From NCBI GenBank assembly GCA_022394775.1, contig JAGFCB010000256.1:1-37403 (forward strand): DNA of 37,403 nt, given 5' to 3'. The notes beneath the pieces are model-generated. The model saw nothing but the letters and a program-made list of their open reading frames with translations. It did not search any database and had not been told where the DNA came from. A program made the translations under genes and the position numbers. The stretch comes from Candidatus Poribacteria bacterium (GTDB lineage: Bacteria > Poribacteria > WGA-4E > WGA-3G). This document shows, one piece after another, positions 31,061 to 37,403 of this stretch (its first letter is position 1; each line of letters opens with the position of its first letter).

Positions 31061-33427
31061 TCAGTGCGATAGGTGGGCAGCGACAAGTTTTTCCAACCTC
31101 GCACCCCATACTTCAGTCGAATAAACCTTTCCACATCGCGCCTCAATGACCTTTCCATCGGTATCAATCAGCACAACTGCCGGGAGGTCAACCACAGAAG
31201 ATAGTCGCTCTATCACCAGACTGAACTGCTGAGCCAAGGGACCCTCATTACCATCATAGATATGCTGTCCTGGATACCCCTTCTCGCGGATATAGTTGCG
31301 TGATGCTTCTTCATTATTCCATCCTCCAACGTCAACACCGATAACCTCAAAACCTTTGTCATGGTATTTTTGGTATACTGTATCCACACACTTTAATTCC
31401 GCTTCACAGTAGTCGGTCGTCGTCCAAAAATAGAGGATCACCACTTTTCCGCGGTTTGCCAAGAGCGAAATAGGCATGCCATCTACAGAGACTGCTGAGA
31501 AGTCTGGAACCTCTTTCCCAACCCGTGTGAGTTCAGTCCACTTTATGAGTTGCCCGAGCTGTTCACCTCTGGTTTCAACCGAGAGAATCTTGCCATCCCG
31601 ATCAATGAGCCACTGTGAAGGTATGCTATTAATACCGAAGTACCGCGCCAGTTCACTCTCCCACCCTTTTCCATCAAAAATCTGGAGCCACGGGATGTCA
31701 TGCGCCTCAATAAATTCGCGGAGTTCCGCCTCATTTTCGTCGAGACTCACACCGATAACATCAAAGCCATCCTTGTGATACTGCTCGTAGGTTTCTTTAA
31801 TATGCGGCATCTCTGGCGCGCAAAAGCCACACCACTTTGCACAGAAATTGAGAAGCACCATTTTGCCGCGGTAATTCGAGAACGAGATCGGTGTACCGTC
31901 AAATGCCACGGCTGAAAAATCTGGGAATTTTTTACCAACCCACGCTGTCTGATCCCACGCGACCTTTACCTCTGAATGCCCTGTCCACGGGTATTTTTCT
32001 GCTGATTCAGTTTCGCCCAACGCTTCATAGATATCGCTGAGGCCGCGTAAAGCGTACCAATCGTCCGGTTCCTGTTCGAGCCGTTGCTGAAACGCGTGCC
32101 GCGCTTCAACAATCAGCGGTTTACACCGCGCAAGCAGTTCAGCGTTTTCCTCGGGGCTTTTCATCAGATTCCGATAAATGTAGCAAGGCGTTCTCCCCAC
32201 ATCCTTGTAAAGTTTTGCCAGCCAGTGATACAATTCAGATTCATCGTGTTGCTTCGCTCTTCCAAACAGCCTTTCGAGGGTGGTAAGCGTCAATTCAAAC
32301 AAGGGGTCTAAAGATTCTCTGTAATGGCCAATGGCAAGAAAGCAGGTCTCGGCATCGTTAGGGAGCAGCGTCATCGCCTGTTCAAGAAATAACAGATCCC
32401 TGTCTTTTCTACCGTGAAAGATGTGTTTACCTTCCCAGACAATGATTGCCAGCATCTTTGCCGCCGCGCCGTTGTCCGGTTGCTTTTCGAGCACCTCTTC
32501 GGAGAACTCTCGGAGTTCTAAACGCATCGCTCCTGGGAAACGTGAAACGTACTCGGGAAGTTGCGGGGGCAGGGTCGTTTTGCCGTCAACAACGCCTGCT
32601 TCAATCCTCGCCTTGAAGTAATCTAACAGTTGCTCCTGAACCTTCGATGTGAGTTCCCACCAAGGTCTTGAAAGTCCACGATTCTCCAGCGAATCAAGGT
32701 AGGTATCCCAAAAATCTGGGGCTTTGGTCACTTCATCACCTAAGTCCCACGCGTTAGCCGATTCTTGAACCAATTCTTTCTGAAACGCTGCCTGCTCGTC
32801 AGGTAGCAAGGTTCTACATTTCTTAATCAAGGTACTGAACGGCTCAATTGTTTTGATCCGCTGGTAGACTGCGTAAGGCGTTATTCTGTGCCGTCGATAG
32901 GCAGACTTCGCATCTCGATAGTATGGCGTATCGCCTTGCTGCTTTGCCCATTTATATAAGTTTTCAAGCGCGATAAGCACTTTTTCTTTATTGCTGAAGC
33001 CACCATAACCGCCGCTTGCCCTGTACCTGTCAATTACAAACAAATTTATACAAGGGTCCTTCGGGACCAATGCCACCGCTTTATCTAAAAGCAACTCATA
33101 TTCAGAGTCCCTACAAGTAGCTGCTATCATTGCCAAGAATGCAGTTGCCGCGCCGTTGTCCGGATCCATTTCAAGAATACCTTCGGCTAACACTTTTAAC
33201 TTTGGTAGCATATCTTCAGAAAAACGCCAAAAGTAGTTGTGAAGACCAGGCGGAAGAGCCGTTTGACCGTCCGAGACTCCCTCTTCAATCTTCGTTTTGA
33301 AGTAAGCAAGAAGTTTCTCTTGTGTCTCCCCATTTATCTCCTTCAATTCATCTCCTGCAAGTCCATCATTGTAAAGTGAGTCGAGAAGTGTATACCAGAA
33401 ATCCGCAGAATTGTATTGCGCAGCCAT
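31061..33427 (-). CDS. Fusion protein: duplicated helical repeat domain plus two thioredoxin-like (TlpA/ResA-type) domains
   Basis: The 788-residue protein has GGAGGAG before its ATG. Two related helical domains come first: about 5-225 starting NSADFWYTLLDSLYNDGL, and about 236-480 starting APDFWDTYLDSLENRGL. Each contains ..Q..LL.YFK..IE.GV.DG.T.LPP and a DNGAA helix, TPR-like in character. Thioredoxin-like domain 1 (about 497-620) has an intact WCGFC (Cys533/Cys536) in a TlpA/AhpC setting (FPDFSAVAFDGTPISFSNYRGKMVLLNFCAKWCGFC). Domain 2 (about 637-785) is degenerate: FWTTTDYC keeps one Cys. No signal peptide is visible, odd for TlpA-type modules, so it may be cytoplasmic. A free-standing helical domain is encoded at 36916-37104. 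Confidence 0.85.
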   Translation of the reverse strand: MAAQYNSADFWYTLLDSLYNDGLAGDELKEINGETQEKLLAYFKTKIEEGVSDGQTALPPGLHNYFWRFSEDMLPKLKVLAEGILEMDPDNGAATAFLAMIAATCRDSEYELLLDKAVALVPKDPCINLFVIDRYRASGGYGGFSNKEKVLIALENLYKWAKQQGDTPYYRDAKSAYRRHRITPYAVYQRIKTIEPFSTLIKKCRTLLPDEQAAFQKELVQESANAWDLGDEVTKAPDFWDTYLDSLENRGLSRPWWELTSKVQEQLLDYFKARIEAGVVDGKTTLPPQLPEYVSRFPGAMRLELREFSEEVLEKQPDNGAAAKMLAIIVWEGKHIFHGRKDRDLLFLEQAMTLLPNDAETCFLAIGHYRESLDPLFELTLTTLERLFGRAKQHDESELYHWLAKLYKDVGRTPCYIYRNLMKSPEENAELLARCKPLIVEARHAFQQRLEQEPDDWYALRGLSDIYEALGETESAEKYPWTGHSEVKVAWDQTAWVGKKFPDFSAVAFDGTPISFSNYRGKMVLLNFCAKWCGFCAPEMPHIKETYEQYHKDGFDVIGVSLDENEAELREFIEAHDIPWLQIFDGKGWESELARYFGINSIPSQWLIDRDGKILSVETRGEQLGQLIKWTELTRVGKEVPDFSAVSVDGMPISLLANRGKVVILYFWTTTDYCEAELKCVDTVYQKYHDKGFEVIGVDVGGWNNEEASRNYIREKGYPGQHIYDGNEGPLAQQFSLVIERLSSVVDLPAVVLIDTDGKVIEARCGKVYSTEVWGARLEKLVAAHLSH

Positions 33428-33766
33428 AATCTCCTCCGCGTGTTATGTTTAAAAAGATGTAACTCCAATAATACAGCAGTTTACTCAGAATTAGTATCGC
33501 GCTTCAAACACCTGTTTGTCAATCGAAATACCAAATGTGAGTTGAATAATATGCCTAAGTTAGGCACTTAAAAAAACAAGCCCCATAGGGGTCAATTTAG
33601 GGATTTTGCCAGCATCTTGTAGGAGTTATTATAGACATGTCACCCTTACAAGGTTCAAGAACTGGTGAAGACGCTCTTCTATAAACATACTGAAAAAATA
33701 CCCAAGGAAATAAATCCTACGGAACTCAAGAGGATTTGATGTCTGAAAAGTTTGTGGCTAAGTTCC

Positions 33767-33792
33767 GGTTCGGTTAGGAAACCGAACCTACC
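33767..33792 (-). repeat. GTAGGTTCGG palindrome
   Basis: On the - strand GGTAGGTTCGGTTTCC continues into AACCGAACC, a perfect inverted repeat with a GTAG edge. It may be a further variant of the GTAG-flanked hairpin family. Confidence 0.5.
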
Positions 33793-33836
33793 GGGTCCAG
33801 GTCGGATATATTTTCCAAAATTGACATCTATAGTGT

Positions 33837-33871
33837 TTAAAAACAAGCCCTGATTCTCACAGGGCTTGTTT
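33837..33871 (-). terminator. Terminator after the ferredoxin gene
   Basis: Arms AAACAAGCCCTG and CAGGGCTTGTTT form a 12-bp stem; on the - strand it runs into TTTTTAAA. It lies 64 bp past the ferredoxin stop and resembles the stem at 31004. Confidence 0.8.
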
Positions 33872-33934
33872 GTCTTAGAACTATTATCTTCAACTTGCTG
33901 ACGGCTGATGGCTAACAACTTACGTTTTCTGCCA

Positions 33935-34198
33935 TTATTCAAAATATTCTGCGTTGATGTCTATGAAATCTTCCCATTCTTCAGGGACCTCATCCTCTAT
34001 AAAGATCGCCTCAACGGGACATTCCGGTTCACATATACCACAATCGATGCACTCTTCGGGATCAATGTAGAGTTGGTTAACTTCTTCAAATTCGTCAGCT
34101 GCGCCAGTCGGGTGCGGGTGGATACAATCCACGGGGCAGACATCAACACATGCGCTATCTTTTACGTCAATGCAGGGTTCACAAATTACGTACGTCAT
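33935..34198 (-). CDS. 7Fe/8Fe bacterial-type ferredoxin (FdxA-like)
   Basis: ATG 34198 with AAAGGAG upstream gives 87 residues; an in-frame extension to 34273 has no support. The N-terminal cluster motif is TYVICEPCIDVKDSACVDVCPVDC (Cys6, 9, 17, 21, 25 available). The C-terminal motif CIDCGICEPECPVEAI is a standard 4Fe-4S site. The layout matches FdxA-type ferredoxins with one 3Fe-4S or 4Fe-4S cluster plus one 4Fe-4S cluster. The tail is very acidic (EDEVPEEWEDFIDINAEYFE), typical of a soluble electron carrier. It is monocistronic, with its own terminator. Confidence 0.92.
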   Translation of the reverse strand: MTYVICEPCIDVKDSACVDVCPVDCIHPHPTGAADEFEEVNQLYIDPEECIDCGICEPECPVEAIFIEDEVPEEWEDFIDINAEYFE

Positions 34199-34510
34199 TT
34201 TTTCTCCTTTTTGTGTGTTTTTAACTATATGAATCGACTTGTTATACCATCTCTGAAAGGGCCAGGGTGGCACAAACTATGGTAGATTTTAGAATTACTT
34301 TTGCATCTTCTGCAAGTACAAACCCCCCTAGGGGAAACACCCCAGCAAAAACACCCCCCTTATCAAGGGGGAATTGGGTCCCTTGTAGATGTCAATATAT
34401 TTTTCTAATTCACCATAAAAGTTTATGCTACATGCATATTGAAAGGTATTCGATTAGAAATGGTATTAGCATCAGTGCGTATACCAACCTTGTGTTCTTT
34501 ATTTTATCAA
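34199..34510. other. 312-bp gene-free stretch
   Basis: It holds a CCCCCTT-atc-AAGGGGG hairpin (about 34355-34372), a CCCCTAGGGG palindrome near 34326, and the third copy of the CCCAGCAAAA motif. I see no gene and no clear terminator for the repeat-protein operon converging from the right. Confidence 0.5.
34334..34355 (+). repeat. Short dispersed motif GAAACAcCCCAGCAAAAAC, copy 3
   Basis: Third occurrence of the motif also found at 22526 and 27751. It is nearly identical to copy 1 over 19 bases. Confidence 0.4.
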
Positions 34511-35248
34511 TTACGGCAGGGCGGTAGTTATGCGCGCGATTGTCCAGTGGGTTTCCGTATTCAAATCGGGCTTTATGTACCCATAAGTGCCTTGAACATA
34601 GGGGATACCTACCATGTTTTCCAATCGAAACGTGAGTTCTTTTGCCTCTGCGATGTCCACCTTGTCCTCTTCACGCTTTTGTAATTCAAAGCCTTTATGG
34701 AGCAACTTCACTTGTAATCCATGTCCTTTTAAGGCAGCTGCGAGACGATTTGCCAATGTTTCAAACTGCGAGAACTGAAGTTCTGGGCTGTCTTCCTCCT
34801 GCCATAGACTAAAGCCGTTATGACGGACAGGAACATCTAAATCTTTTTCCTTTAACAAAGTTTCCAGTTTCACCATATCATCACAGCGATAGTCCACTCC
34901 TTCATCTACGAGGATTTCCAATTGAAAACCGCTATCGGCAACTGCGAAGGGTAGTGCCTGCTCCTCAATTAAAGCCTCCAGAATTTCCTTAACTTCTGGG
35001 ACACGGTACATATCGCAAGCGAGGCGAGTTGTCGCTTCATCTCTCTCAGACACAGATCTCCCGACAGAGATACCGTGACTCAGGATTTCTCCATCCATCC
35101 ACTGCTTTACCACTTCGTCTATACGCTCTTGCGTCAAGCCGTCTGATTTCTCACTAACCAATAATGGACCGCTATTGGAAGCGATGAGCGGCAGACCGAG
35201 TTCGATAATTAAAGCGTCTAATAATTCTTTCACATCATTTGGACTCAT
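34511..35248 (-). CDS. Repeat protein of unknown function, paralogue 1
   Basis: ATG 35248 is chosen (GGAGAG upstream; the longer frame to 35329 would overlap the previous gene), giving 245 residues. No signal peptide or membrane helix. It contains four related units: residues 5-30 (VKELLDALIIELGLP...), 86-112 (VKEILEALIEEQALP..DSGFQL), 126-150 (VKLETLLKEKDLDVPVRHNGFSL) and 162-190 (FETLANRLAAALKGHGLQVKLLHKGFELQ). The consensus is a helix, a short strand with LP or V, then GFxL. The next gene upstream encodes a clear paralogue with the same unit order. I recognise no family. Both follow an ECF sigma gene, so a regulatory or stress-related role is possible but unproven. Confidence 0.75.
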   Translation of the reverse strand: MSPNDVKELLDALIIELGLPLIASNSGPLLVSEKSDGLTQERIDEVVKQWMDGEILSHGISVGRSVSERDEATTRLACDMYRVPEVKEILEALIEEQALPFAVADSGFQLEILVDEGVDYRCDDMVKLETLLKEKDLDVPVRHNGFSLWQEEDSPELQFSQFETLANRLAAALKGHGLQVKLLHKGFELQKREEDKVDIAEAKELTFRLENMVGIPYVQGTYGYIKPDLNTETHWTIARITTALP

Positions 35249-35277
35249 AAGTTCTCTCCTTTTCTCAAATTTACGAT

Positions 35278-35982
35278 TCAACGCCGCGGGAAACGCCACA
35301 AAGAAACACAAACACTGGCACTCGTCCAACTCGTATCCGAGGCTTCATCACGGTTTGCATATTCATAAGCATTTAGCACATAATTGATGCCGAATGTTGT
35401 GTCTATCTGTTCGGCAATCTCTCTGACCTGTGAGAGCGGCATCTCGGCTTCCGAACTTTTTTGGAGTTGGAAACCGCGATGGAACAGTTTCGCTTTCAAT
35501 CTGTTCGCTTTTAATGAAGCCTCAAATTGATGGGCTACCGCCTCAAGTTCCGATAGTTCTACCTCCGTTCCGCGCCATTTCTCTAACCTAAATCCGCCAT
35601 GAAGGATTTTAACAGGGTAACTCGTCGTATCGTCCTCTGAGAGTGTAATCAACCGGAAACCGCAATCGGTGAAACCGATAGGCAACCCCTGTTTCCAGAT
35701 GACTGATTCAAGGAGTGCTTCAACTGCTGAGGCTTCCAACAATTCCTTTACCGGTGAATCGGCATCAGTTTTGACGTAGAACTCCATAATCTCCGGACGT
35801 CCAGGCGGAAGTACATGGATCTTCCGATCCTTGTTCCATTGCGTGATGACATCCTTAATACGCGCCTCTGTCGTCGAATACTTTGCCAAATCTTGAGAGG
35901 GTGCCATATCGATAACGTCAATGGGTAGACCTTCCTCCACAATTAGGGTTTTCAGTAATTCCTTGACATCCGTCGGGGTCAT
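35278..35982 (-). CDS. Repeat protein of unknown function, paralogue 2
   Basis: The 234-residue product begins MTPTDVKELLKTLIVEEGLP, parallel to MSPNDVKELLDALIIELGLP of paralogue 1, and has AAAAGGAGA just upstream. Further units are at about 86-113 (VEALLESVIWKQGLPIGFTDCGFRLITL), 124-134 (VKILHGGFRLE) and 146-174 (LEAVAHQFEASLKANRLKAKLFHRGF). A final segment (REIAEQIDTTFGINYVLNAYEYANRDEASDTSWTSA) matches the C terminus of paralogue 1 (GIPYVQGTYGYIKPDLNTETHWTIA). It is predicted cytoplasmic. It lies between the ECF sigma gene (83 bp upstream) and paralogue 1 (29 bp downstream), so a three-gene operon is likely. Confidence 0.75.
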   Translation of the reverse strand: MTPTDVKELLKTLIVEEGLPIDVIDMAPSQDLAKYSTTEARIKDVITQWNKDRKIHVLPPGRPEIMEFYVKTDADSPVKELLEASAVEALLESVIWKQGLPIGFTDCGFRLITLSEDDTTSYPVKILHGGFRLEKWRGTEVELSELEAVAHQFEASLKANRLKAKLFHRGFQLQKSSEAEMPLSQVREIAEQIDTTFGINYVLNAYEYANRDEASDTSWTSASVCVSLWRFPRR

Positions 35983-36065
35983 GTTGGATTCTCCTTTTAG
36001 TAAATTAAGAATGCAAATCGGCAGAAAAGGTTACATAGAAGGCATTTTTTTGGGACATGCAACCG

Positions 36066-36665
36066 TTAACCCCTTTTGAGGAATATATGGTCGAACTCGC
36101 CGGGATATTCCGCCTTCATCCAAGCGACCAACTTCTGTTTTGCTCGATGCAACCGCACCTTCGTCGCCGATGGACTGATGTTCAAGGTTTTTGCAATTTC
36201 TTCAAGTGTCATGTTGTTGAGTCTGAGTTCAAACGCACGCTGCTCTGATTCAGGCAACCGCTCTGCCAAAGCACGGACAATTTCTAACTGTTCTTCAGCA
36301 ATAATCGACTCTATAGGCGAACGATGTTCAGGTTCTATCGTGTGGGTTTCAAAGATTTGATCAACAGGATCCGTCTTAACATTTCTCTGGTTTTCTCGGA
36401 TATGTGCTGCGATGAGTTGCTTTGCGATGCTGAACATCCAGTTTGAAAACTTTTTGCGATCCCGAAGCGTTCCGAGGTGTTTGTGTACCCGAATAAATGT
36501 CTCTTGCATCAGGTCTTGCGCGGTCTCCCAGCTGCCGACGCGTCTATAGAAAAAATTAAGAAGCGACATCTCATAACGGTGATAGAGGATTTCAAATGCG
36601 CCCTCATTCTCGTCGTCTAAACTTTGATACACCAGTTCTTCGTCGCGTGATTCATCCATTGCCAT
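36066..36665 (-). CDS. ECF-family RNA polymerase sigma factor
   Basis: The 199-residue protein (ATG 36665; GTG 36668 and ATG 36659 are alternatives) has region 2 (AFEILYHRYEMSLLNFFYRRVGSWETAQDLMQETFIRVHKHL...KFSNWMFSIAKQLIAAHIREN). Region 4 follows (ALAERLPESEQRAFELRLNNMTLEEIAKTLNISPSATKVRLHRAKQKL), separated by a short linker, as in sigma-24/RpoE-like ECF factors. No anti-sigma gene is adjacent; instead two repeat-protein genes follow in the same direction. A MITE-like element inserted 19 bp upstream of the start displaces or supplies its promoter. Confidence 0.93.
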   Translation of the reverse strand: MAMDESRDEELVYQSLDDENEGAFEILYHRYEMSLLNFFYRRVGSWETAQDLMQETFIRVHKHLGTLRDRKKFSNWMFSIAKQLIAAHIRENQRNVKTDPVDQIFETHTIEPEHRSPIESIIAEEQLEIVRALAERLPESEQRAFELRLNNMTLEEIAKTLNISPSATKVRLHRAKQKLVAWMKAEYPGEFDHIFLKRG

Positions 36666-36684
36666 CACAACCTTATCTTTATAA

Positions 36685-36896
36685 CCTAAGTTGCCACCTA
36701 CTTACTCACATAGCACTCCGCTGGAGTGCAAGACGTTGAACACACGATTTTCTATAGATATACCACCCCTCTGGGGTGAAGAAAGACACTGAAAAGTAGT
36801 CATTTTTGCGAAAATTGGGTGTGTTCCCTGCCACTTTCGGAGAACCCGAAGAGCCACAGGCTAACGGTTTCCTATGCTACAAAGTGGTAACTTGGG
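36685..36896. mobile_element. MITE-like element, copy C, abutting the ECF sigma gene
   Basis: Terminal inverted repeats CCTAAGTTGCCAC and (reversed) CCCAAGTTACCAC bound 212 bp. Flanking nonamers TCTTTATAA (36676-36684) and TCTTTACAG (36897-36905) agree at 7 of 9 bases, a decayed target duplication. The first 110 bp are nearly identical to copy B, including both hairpins. It has a single copy of the AGAGCCACAGG unit that is duplicated in copy B. Confidence 0.85.
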
Positions 36897-36915
36897 TCTT
36901 TACAGACAAATGTCC

Positions 36916-37104
36916 CTAATCCGCCCATATTAGATCCGACGGAAGTACCGTTTTTCCGTCAATGACACCCATATTAATTTTCGTTTTGAAGTCGTCGATA
37001 AGTTCTTCCTGAACGTCCGAAGCGACCTCCCATTCACTGGATACGCCACGATTCTCAAGTGTATTCAGAAAAGCATCCCATACATCTGCGTTGTTTTCTT
37101 TCAC
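36916..37104 (-). CDS. Free-standing copy of the helical domain found in the thioredoxin-fusion protein
   Basis: The start is GTG 37104 with a perfect GGAGG 7 bp upstream, so it looks translated. The 62 residues (ADVWDAFLNTLENRGVSSEW..., VQEELIDDFKTKINMGV, IDGKTVLPSDL) match the first 55 residues of each helical domain of the 788-residue protein, most closely the second (DFWDTYLDSLENRGL). It stops before the TPR-like part, so it is either a mini-protein or the 5' remnant of a larger paralogue. The stop is 11 bp from the target duplication of MITE copy C, but the element itself does not cause the stop. Confidence 0.6.
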   Translation of the reverse strand: MKENNADVWDAFLNTLENRGVSSEWEVASDVQEELIDDFKTKINMGVIDGKTVLPSDLIWAD

Positions 37105-37285
37105 GGTTTTACCTCCGAAATTTCTGTGTTCCCAAAACCTGTAGTCTCGGTTTGATATTTTGAATTTGAAAAGTCATCGTCAGTTAAGAATGCAAATCCG
37201 ACAAAAAGGTTACATTAAAAAGGCAATATATCTCAATTTACCATTGTTCACTGACTGCTAATTACCACCTTGTTTTTTATTTTTA

Positions 37286-37403
37286 CGCAAGTTGCCACCT
37301 TTTATACACATAGCACTCCGGAATCAACGGTATGAATGCCGTATGGCATTCCCCGGGAGTGCAAGAGGTTAAATACACCGTTTTCTATAGATATATCACC
37401 CCT
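37286..37403. mobile_element. MITE-like element, copy D, cut by the window end
   Basis: The left end CGCAAGTTGCCAC, ACACATAGCACTCC and TTTTCTATAGATATATCACCCCT match the family. The first hairpin is enlarged: GCACTCCGG (37313-37321) and CCGGGAGTGC (37353-37362) enclose extra sequence containing its own GAATGCC-gtat-GGCATTC hairpin. The right end lies outside the window. Confidence 0.75.

Larger units (their letters stand above)
33428..33934. other. 507-bp gene-free stretch with repeat remnants
   Basis: It contains GCCTAAGTTAGGC (33551-33563) and a segment reading TATAGACATGTCACCC near 33630 that resembles the middle of the MITE-like family, so it may be a decayed copy. It also has the hairpin at 33767-33792 and the ferredoxin terminator. 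No convincing reading frame was found. Confidence 0.45.

Noticed and set aside
30790..31149. 119-codon open frame on the + strand
   Set aside because: It runs straight through two well-formed tRNA genes and a terminator, so it is fortuitous.
33679..33942. 87-codon minus-strand frame after the ferredoxin gene
   Set aside because: It covers the ferredoxin terminator and a palindrome; it has no ribosome-binding site and no domain.

Overview
The window looks like a chromosomal segment of a Gram-negative bacterium: it encodes an outer-membrane porin, two TonB-dependent receptors, many lipoproteins and a periplasmic c-type di-haem protein. The style of the DNA (mid GC, many dispersed intergenic palindromes, short non-autonomous elements, Bacteroidetes-like HmuY proteins beside a deep-branching gene set) suggests Candidatus Poribacteria or a related uncultured lineage. 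That placement is an inference from overall appearance and could not be tested by search.

The left part (about 1-8.6 kb) is an iron-acquisition island on the + strand: a porin, an imelysin-family lipoprotein, a DHOR/DUF1111 di-haem oxidoreductase, a tiny lipoprotein, a FecA-like TonB receptor and a DUF4856 lipoprotein. Near-consensus Fur boxes (GATAATGA-N3-TCATTATC type) lie at 133-151, 225-243 and 7214-7232, with a weaker one at 4271-4289, several directly downstream of a recognisable -10 element. A GT-C membrane glycosyltransferase and a FAD-dependent amine-oxidase/UDP-galactopyranose-mutase-like enzyme (8.66-11.5 kb) separate it from a second, haem-specific island.

The haem island (11.6-21.6 kb) starts with a promoter and two more Fur boxes. 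It then runs through an IsdG-type haem monooxygenase, a PepSY-TM protein, a TonB receptor, two HmuY-like haem-binding proteins flanking a 76-residue Cys/His-rich protein, a LamG protein, the HmuT-HmuU-HmuV ABC transporter, and a ferritin-like protein for iron storage. The implied route is HmuY capture, TonB receptor import, HmuTUV transport, IsdG-type haem cleavage and ferritin storage.

The right part is mixed. On the - strand are a lipoprotein, an orphan OppC-type permease, and a xylF plus CsgG-like pair. On the + strand are a TAXI solute-binding lipoprotein, rplM-rpsI, purA, and tRNA-Lys and tRNA-Glu. Then on the - strand come a 788-residue fusion of a duplicated helical domain with two thioredoxin-like domains, a ferredoxin, two paralogous repeat proteins of unknown function behind an ECF sigma factor, and a free-standing copy of the duplicated helical domain.

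The least expected structure is in the non-coding DNA. A MITE-like family (four copies, two with apparent 9-bp target duplications) includes one copy in the rplM-rpsI leader and one 19 bp upstream of the sigma-factor start. A dispersed hairpin family keeps a GTAG flank while its stem arms change together. A probable IS200/IS605-type end remnant lies between hmuY2 and the LamG gene.
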